Position numbers and translations under genes: made by a program. A DNA stretch of 64,000 nt from Thermoplasmata archaeon (GTDB lineage: Archaea; Thermoplasmatota; Thermoplasmata; Sysuiplasmatales; Sysuiplasmataceae): contig JAJZXY010000002.1 of assembly GCA_021806165.1 (NCBI GenBank), positions 62,001-126,000 of the forward strand. The letters are read 5' to 3'. Shown in pieces: positions 61,790-64,000 of this stretch. Within the stretch, counting starts at the first letter, position 1; every line of letters starts with the position of its first letter. Under the pieces are notes generated by a model. That model was not told the origin of the DNA and did no database searches. It saw nothing but the letters and a program-made list of their open reading frames with translations.

Positions 61790-62173
61790 TCACTTGTCGC
61801 GGTCCATCTGCACAAGCCTCCGCCTCTCTTCATGCATTGACCCTATCGTCTTGTCAAGGTGGTCTTCAACTACGCTCTTCCCGACGATGCGTCTTATTGC
61901 ATCGCCTATGTCGATGTAGTATCCAGCCTCGACCATCCCTTCGAGTATCGCCGCCTCGACAGGCGCAAGGGTCACCTTGTATGTCTTTGGTCTTGCCGAT
62001 GCGTCATCCTGTGCAGATGATCCGTTCCATCCCTTTCCTTCTTCGATGAATGCCCGTATTGCCTCCCTGGCAAGGTGAGACCGGCTGGCGAACTCAGAGT
62101 GGTTCCTCAGGAACGCCTCAATCTCCCCTATCTCGTTGTCGTCGAGCCTCAGGGAAATACGGTTATCTACCAT
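61790..62173 (-). CDS. Double ribbon-helix-helix DNA-binding protein
   Basis: A 127-residue protein. The N-terminal RHH is NRISLRLDDNEIGEIEAF, then SRSHLAREAIRAFIEEG; a second RHH-like unit is TYKVTLAPVEAAILEGMVEA, then DIGDAIRRIVGKSVVED. The linker is polar (NGSSAQDDASARPK). A related arrangement occurs in haloarchaea, where RHH regulators (CdrS/CdrL) control ftsZ genes; here the ftsZ-like gene lies 104 nt downstream on the same strand, so co-regulation or autoregulation is plausible. It might also be an antitoxin, but no toxin is adjacent. Confidence 0.75.
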   Translation of the reverse strand: MVDNRISLRLDDNEIGEIEAFLRNHSEFASRSHLAREAIRAFIEEGKGWNGSSAQDDASARPKTYKVTLAPVEAAILEGMVEAGYYIDIGDAIRRIVGKSVVEDHLDKTIGSMHEERRRLVQMDRDK

Positions 62174-62301
62174 TTTTCAATCTCCGAAGGGTATTCGTGC
62201 AGGACAAGATATGCTTCTGCATATTTAAAAGTTTTCATACACGTCGTACAACGTCCGACACCATGTACAGCAAAAAAATACACTGGCAGCGCAGGCTCAC
62301 G

Positions 62302-63057
62302 TCAGTCGGTAAACTCAATCTCGAATCTCCTCCTGTAGCGCTCCAGTATTGCAATCGTGTACTTCCCGGCAGCGAGTGTAAATACCATATTCCCAAGTCC
62401 GTCCACAATGTTCCAGGGAACCCCTGCAAGCATGATGCCCGGCAGTATGGAAGCGTTTCCGTTCAGGCTGAGCCATGTTGCGAAGTCGAGAGGCATGCCG
62501 AAGATGAATCCCCATGAAAATGCGTACGCCGCAAGTGCCTCCACAGAGATGGAGGGAAACTTCTTCCTGAGCAGACTGCCGCTCCATCCTGCCAGTGACC
62601 ACATCAGCATCTGCCAAACAGTCCAGTAACCCTGTCCCAGGAACATGTTTGATACCGCAGGGGTAAGCATTCCCACCATTATCCCCGCTTCCGGGCCGAA
62701 TACATATCCCGTTACTATGATCAGGAAGGTGCATGGCTTGAAATTAGGGATGGGTATTGCAAGCCTGGAGGCTGCAGACAGGGCGCTCAGCGCACCAATG
62801 ACGGCTATCTCCCTGGTACTCGTGAGCGTCGACTCAAAGCGCATAAGCACCGAAATTACAAGGAGACCTGCAGCAACTACCGAAATAAGCGCATAATAGA
62901 GTGCTATGTCCACGCTCCCCAGTCCTGCAAAAATGAATATGCCCGGCCTGACAGATACCGCTGCAGCCACGGCCACGATAAATACGGACCCTGCCGCAGG
63001 GAGAGACCAGAGCTTCCTCACAGCATCCGTCCGCATCAGTGTCCCGCCTGATTCCAT
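62302..63057 (-). CDS. ECF transporter S component (CbrT-like)
   Basis: Substrate-binding membrane component of an energy-coupling-factor vitamin importer. From ATG 63057 (251 residues) it has six or more membrane helices and the family region ALSALSAASRLAIPIPNFKP, TGYVFGPEAGIMVGMLTPAV, SNMFLGQGYWTVWQMLMWSL. Similar S components are linked to cobalamin or related compounds; the specificity is not determinable here. A GGGGGTGA Shine-Dalgarno precedes the ATG and contains the stop of the ABC gene, so they are translationally coupled. Confidence 0.8.
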   Translation of the reverse strand: MESGGTLMRTDAVRKLWSLPAAGSVFIVAVAAAVSVRPGIFIFAGLGSVDIALYYALISVVAAGLLVISVLMRFESTLTSTREIAVIGALSALSAASRLAIPIPNFKPCTFLIIVTGYVFGPEAGIMVGMLTPAVSNMFLGQGYWTVWQMLMWSLAGWSGSLLRKKFPSISVEALAAYAFSWGFIFGMPLDFATWLSLNGNASILPGIMLAGVPWNIVDGLGNMVFTLAAGKYTIAILERYRRRFEIEFTD

Positions 63058-63059
63058 TT

Positions 63060-64000
63060 TCACTCACCCCCTGCCGGTGATTCACGCACCCTGCCGTCCG
63101 CGATGCTGTAGGCCCTGTCGCACCATTTCCCCGCAATGGATGAGTCATGCGTGGCCATCAGAACTGCGAGTCCACTGTTCCTGCAGAGTGCCCTGAGCAG
63201 CCCCATGAAAGAATCCTTTCTCCAGTAGTCCATCCCGCGCGTGGGCTCATCAAGCAGGAGACATGAACGCCCGCCGGCTATCGTTGCAGCGATTGCTGCT
63301 GCCTCCCTCTCACCGCAGCTGAATTCTCGCGGAAACATGTTCAGCTTGTGTGAAAGACCCAGCGACTCAGCAACTGCAGCAATCTCGCCATCCGCTTCCA
63401 CTCCTCCTGCAAGCCTGGATGAAAATAGCATCTCCTCCTTCAGCGTTGGCTGAAACAGGTAGTTAAGCGGATTGTGAGAGAGATAGCCTATCCTGCGCGC
63501 TATCGCAGCCGGAGCGAGGTCGCCAATTTCCTCACCGTCAAGCCTTATGCTGCCTCCGTCCCTCTTCACGAAATTCATTATGGACTTGAGCAGCGTGCTT
63601 TTCCCGGACCCGTTGGCACCGGTGAGTGCAACTATTTCCCCACGCGAAATCACGGCGTCGACACCGCGCAGCACGCGCTGTTCACCATAGGAGACATCTA
63701 CACCTTCCATTTCAAGATGGGGGCCGCCAGGTTCACCGTGTTTCACATGGTATCCGCCAGCTATGTCGATACCCCTTGAGGTGTACCACTCCTCCATATC
63801 CGAATAACCGCCGTCTGACGATATCCTGCCTCCTTCCATGCCAATGAACCGTGAACAGTATGACGCGCTTCTCGATATCCTGTGCTCCGACAGGAGTGCG
63901 GTAATCCCTCCAGATGAGGACAGGGTGCTGAGATGATGCATGAGAGCCGCAGCCGCACCATCATCAAGCTGGGAGGTGGGTTCATCGAGCAGCAGATACG
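63060..64000 (-). CDS. Tandem ABC ATPase of an ECF-type transporter (N-terminus outside window)
   Basis: Energises the coupled S component. The frame is open to the window edge and there reads YLLLDEPTSQLD, the Walker B of a first ABC domain, so the protein is a two-ATPase fusion cut by the edge. The second domain (after a linker GGPHLEMEGVDVSYGEQRVL) has Walker A TGANGSGKSTLLKSIM, Q-loop, signature FSCGEREAAAIA (instead of LSGGQ) and Walker B CLLLDEPTRGMDYW, with the H-loop VLMATHDSS. The T component may lie beyond the edge. Confidence 0.88.
   Translation of the reverse strand, partial: YLLLDEPTSQLDDGAAAALMHHLSTLSSSGGITALLSEHRISRSASYCSRFIGMEGGRISSDGGYSDMEEWYTSRGIDIAGGYHVKHGEPGGPHLEMEGVDVSYGEQRVLRGVDAVISRGEIVALTGANGSGKSTLLKSIMNFVKRDGGSIRLDGEEIGDLAPAAIARRIGYLSHNPLNYLFQPTLKEEMLFSSRLAGGVEADGEIAAVAESLGLSHKLNMFPREFSCGEREAAAIAATIAGGRSCLLLDEPTRGMDYWRKDSFMGLLRALCRNSGLAVLMATHDSSIAGKWCDRAYSIADGRVRESPAGGE

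Noticed and set aside
61790-62173. Antitoxin of a toxin-antitoxin module
   Set aside because: RHH proteins are often antitoxins, but no toxin-like gene is adjacent and the neighbour is an FtsZ-like protein, so a regulatory role fits better.

Overview
The window is a gene-dense, moderately GC-rich stretch of an archaeal chromosome. The evidence is the information-processing set: RNA polymerase E' with Spt4, ribosomal proteins S24e and S27ae, the termination nuclease aCPSF1, SRP54, RFC large subunit, FEN-1, Nre, the proteasome beta subunit, a group II chaperonin, fibrillarin, TrmY, Taw1 and deoxyhypusine synthase. Class I HMG-CoA reductase, GTP-dependent dephospho-CoA kinase and GH15 enzymes of the Thermoplasma trehalase type point to Thermoplasmata; this placement is inference. 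Many genes have a TTTAA-like box 25-30 nt before the start codon, which indicates widespread leaderless transcription.

Layout. 1-11.6 kb: 3' part of a B12-dependent ribonucleotide reductase, LarE, fibrillarin, an operon of inositol-phosphatase/FBPase, NAD kinase and a JAMM protease, a glycosyltransferase, free-methionine-sulfoxide reductase with deoxyhypusine synthase, a CoaD-DUF84 fusion, an intron-bearing tRNA-Ser(UGA) and PheT. 11.9-15.9 kb: a broken short-chain dehydrogenase, an orphan DNA methyltransferase, glycerate 2-kinase and HMG-CoA reductase. 16-24.8 kb: tRNA-Ile, a large membrane histidine kinase, Ogt, a PEBP protein, PurE/PurK, Sua5 and a K+-independent proton pyrophosphatase. 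24.9-36.5 kb: rpoE1-spt4-GTP-DPCK-rps24e-rps27ae, a tRNA-Arg(CCG) with two introns, a swivel-NUDIX fusion, IleRS fused to DUF835, FEN-1, two coiled-coil proteins, TrmY and SRP54. 36.9-50 kb: PsmB, aCPSF1, Taw1, RfcL, a shortened serine recombinase with an OB-fold gene among AT-rich spacers, two tandem GH15 genes and the thermosome. 50-64 kb: Nre, a double GNAT, LarB, tRNA-Ser(CGA) with an intron, a ubiquitin-like protein, ApgM, an AcoX-type kinase, tRNA-Leu, decayed insertion sequences, a CopZ-like metallochaperone, a membrane HTH regulator, a degenerate short FtsZ-like protein next to a double ribbon-helix-helix protein, and an ECF-type transporter.

How genes fit together. GH15 glycosidases, glycerate 2-kinase (2-phosphoglycerate-forming), ApgM and the FBPase-like enzyme fit a non-phosphorylative Entner-Doudoroff/gluconeogenic sugar economy. 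CoaD and GTP-DPCK are the last two steps of CoA synthesis. LarE and LarB make the nickel-pincer cofactor. The JAMM protease, the ubiquitin-like protein and the proteasome could be parts of an archaeal protein-modifier pathway.

The most unusual items are the IleRS-DUF835 fusion, the degenerate FtsZ-like/double-RHH pair, and the tRNA introns, which fit canonical bulge-helix-bulge folds (three almost perfectly, one with a mismatch), including one in a T-loop.
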